Below are positions 63,379 through 64,000 of a DNA stretch of 64,000 bases, piece by piece. The notes below the pieces were generated by a model. It was given only the letters and a program-made list of their open reading frames with translations, searched no databases and was not told where the DNA came from. Numbering within the stretch: position 1 is the first letter of the stretch; every line of letters begins with the position of its first letter. The stretch comes from Sneathiella aquimaris (lineage in GTDB: Bacteria; Pseudomonadota; Alphaproteobacteria; Sneathiellales; Sneathiellaceae): contig NZ_CP112881.1 in NCBI RefSeq assembly GCF_026409565.1, positions 1,101,501 to 1,165,500 of the forward strand, in the 5' to 3' direction. The translations under genes were made by a program, and so were the position numbers.

Positions 63379-64000
63379 ATGAAGAAGAAAATTCTGGTTT
63401 TTATCGGAAGCGTCACTTCTTTCAGCGTTTTATTTTTATCTTTACTGGCGTTTGCTGCGCAAGGGCAGGTATCAAAAACGAACCTGATTTCAGGCGTTCA
63501 GGCCGTCGGCGATGATGCAGTTATCATGATGGGACTGCATATTGCGTTGAATAAAGGATGGAAGACCTATTGGCGAAGTCCAGGGGATGCCGGTATCCCG
63601 CCGCAGTTTAATTGGTCAGGATCTGAGAATATCGAGAAGGTGGAAGTTCTTTGGCCCAAGCCTGTCGAATTTAGCAGCGCTGGCCTTTCATCCTGGGGAT
63701 ACAAGGATGAAGTTGTCTTTCCGTTACGGGTGACGTTAAAGCAGCCGGGTCAAGCCGTTCGGGCCAGTCTGGATGTGTTTTACGGTGTATGCGAGATGGT
63801 TTGTATCCCAGTGAAACAGGAAGTTGCCCTCAGTCTGCCCCAAGGACCTGCCGAAACGTCGAAGGATGCACCGCTAATACAATTATTTGCTGAGCGGGTT
63901 CCGTTGTTACTGTCGATGTCAAACCAGGTTCATGATATGAAGGTTGAATCAAATGGAACACAGGGACTGACAATTACAATCAAGTCTGACCTTCAGTTTA
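63379..64000 (+). CDS. DsbD-like N-terminal domain protein, 3' part missing
   Basis: The frame opens at ATG 63379 with a signal peptide (MKKKILVFIGSVTSFSVLFL...AFA) and runs off the right edge after 207 residues. YWRSPGDAGIPPQFNWSGSE, VLWPKPVEF, GYKDEVVFPL and YGVCEMVCIP are the pattern of the DsbD N-terminal (DsbDalpha) domain, with the C-x4-C pair that carries the redox site. A full gene would continue as a membrane disulfide reductase or as a shorter DsbD-domain protein; which one cannot be decided here. Confidence 0.85.
   Translation, partial: MKKKILVFIGSVTSFSVLFLSLLAFAAQGQVSKTNLISGVQAVGDDAVIMMGLHIALNKGWKTYWRSPGDAGIPPQFNWSGSENIEKVEVLWPKPVEFSSAGLSSWGYKDEVVFPLRVTLKQPGQAVRASLDVFYGVCEMVCIPVKQEVALSLPQGPAETSKDAPLIQLFAERVPLLLSMSNQVHDMKVESNGTQGLTITIKSDLQF

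Overview
The window is a gene-dense stretch of an alphaproteobacterial chromosome with mid-range GC. It has no rRNA, tRNA, insertion sequence, prophage or CRISPR array that I can support. Evidence for Alphaproteobacteria: aerobic cobaltochelatase cobS next to a J-domain gene and bolA, a BamF-like DUF3035 lipoprotein beside lspA, CheZ-type chemotaxis, plant-type gshA beside rsmE and ubiA, and an aa3 oxidase cluster ctaC-ctaD-ctaB-coxF-ctaG-ctaE. Gene content suggests a free-living aerobic or facultative heterotroph of the Rhodospirillales/Sneathiellales/Kiloniellales type. That placement is an inference.

Layout. 1-3.7 kb: cobS (cut by the left edge), J-domain protein, XRE regulator, bolA, a ribbon-helix-helix protein and an AEC transporter. 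3.8-6.8 kb: CNNM/CBS protein with aroB and aroK. 7.0-9.7 kb: a 46-residue membrane protein, an unrecognised exported protein and xerD. 9.8-16.2 kb: malyl-CoA lyase, accA, an SDR, a degenerate EAL protein, a HAD hydrolase and a cheY-cheZ pair. 16.5-28.2 kb: maoC, ribF, ileS, lspA, DUF3035 lipoprotein, two M16 proteins, pgi and mutL. 28.3-33.5 kb: a doubtful small gene, a BaiN-type flavoprotein, a PhyH dioxygenase, rsmD, rluB, a class I amidotransferase and tadA. 33.5-37.4 kb: an ACAD10/11-type acyl-CoA dehydrogenase converging on two APH-like kinases. 37.4-47.5 kb: purD, xseA, an M23 peptidase, a tiny lipoprotein, cysQ-like, pmbA, TauE, ubiD, ubiA and rsmE. 47.7-51.3 kb: gshA, a c-type cytochrome and tldD. 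51.8-57.8 kb: cytochrome aa3 oxidase and its assembly factors. 57.8-64 kb: M32 carboxypeptidase, thrC, M16 peptidase, GNAT, yqgE and a DsbD-like protein cut by the right edge.

How the parts work together. Respiration is the strongest theme: ubiA and ubiD make ubiquinone, and the cox cluster encodes the oxidase, heme O synthesis and copper/heme insertion. Two FNR-type palindromes sit on the likely cox promoter. Acyl-CoA metabolism is the second theme: accA, malyl-CoA lyase, MaoC, and the acyl-CoA dehydrogenase with two kinases, which look like a dissected ACAD10/ACAD11 enzyme for 4-hydroxyacyl-CoA breakdown.

No wholly new defence or mobile system is visible. The points most worth checking are the cox FNR sites, the split ACAD10/11 set, a 13-bp inverted repeat ending on the start codon of the BaiN-type gene, two FliM-like peptides in the CheZ tail, and the uncharacterised membrane/exported pair upstream of xerD. 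Several starts were moved from the longest reading frame to a better ribosome binding site or homology fit, and four real short genes (46, 82, 49 and 41 residues) were read by eye.
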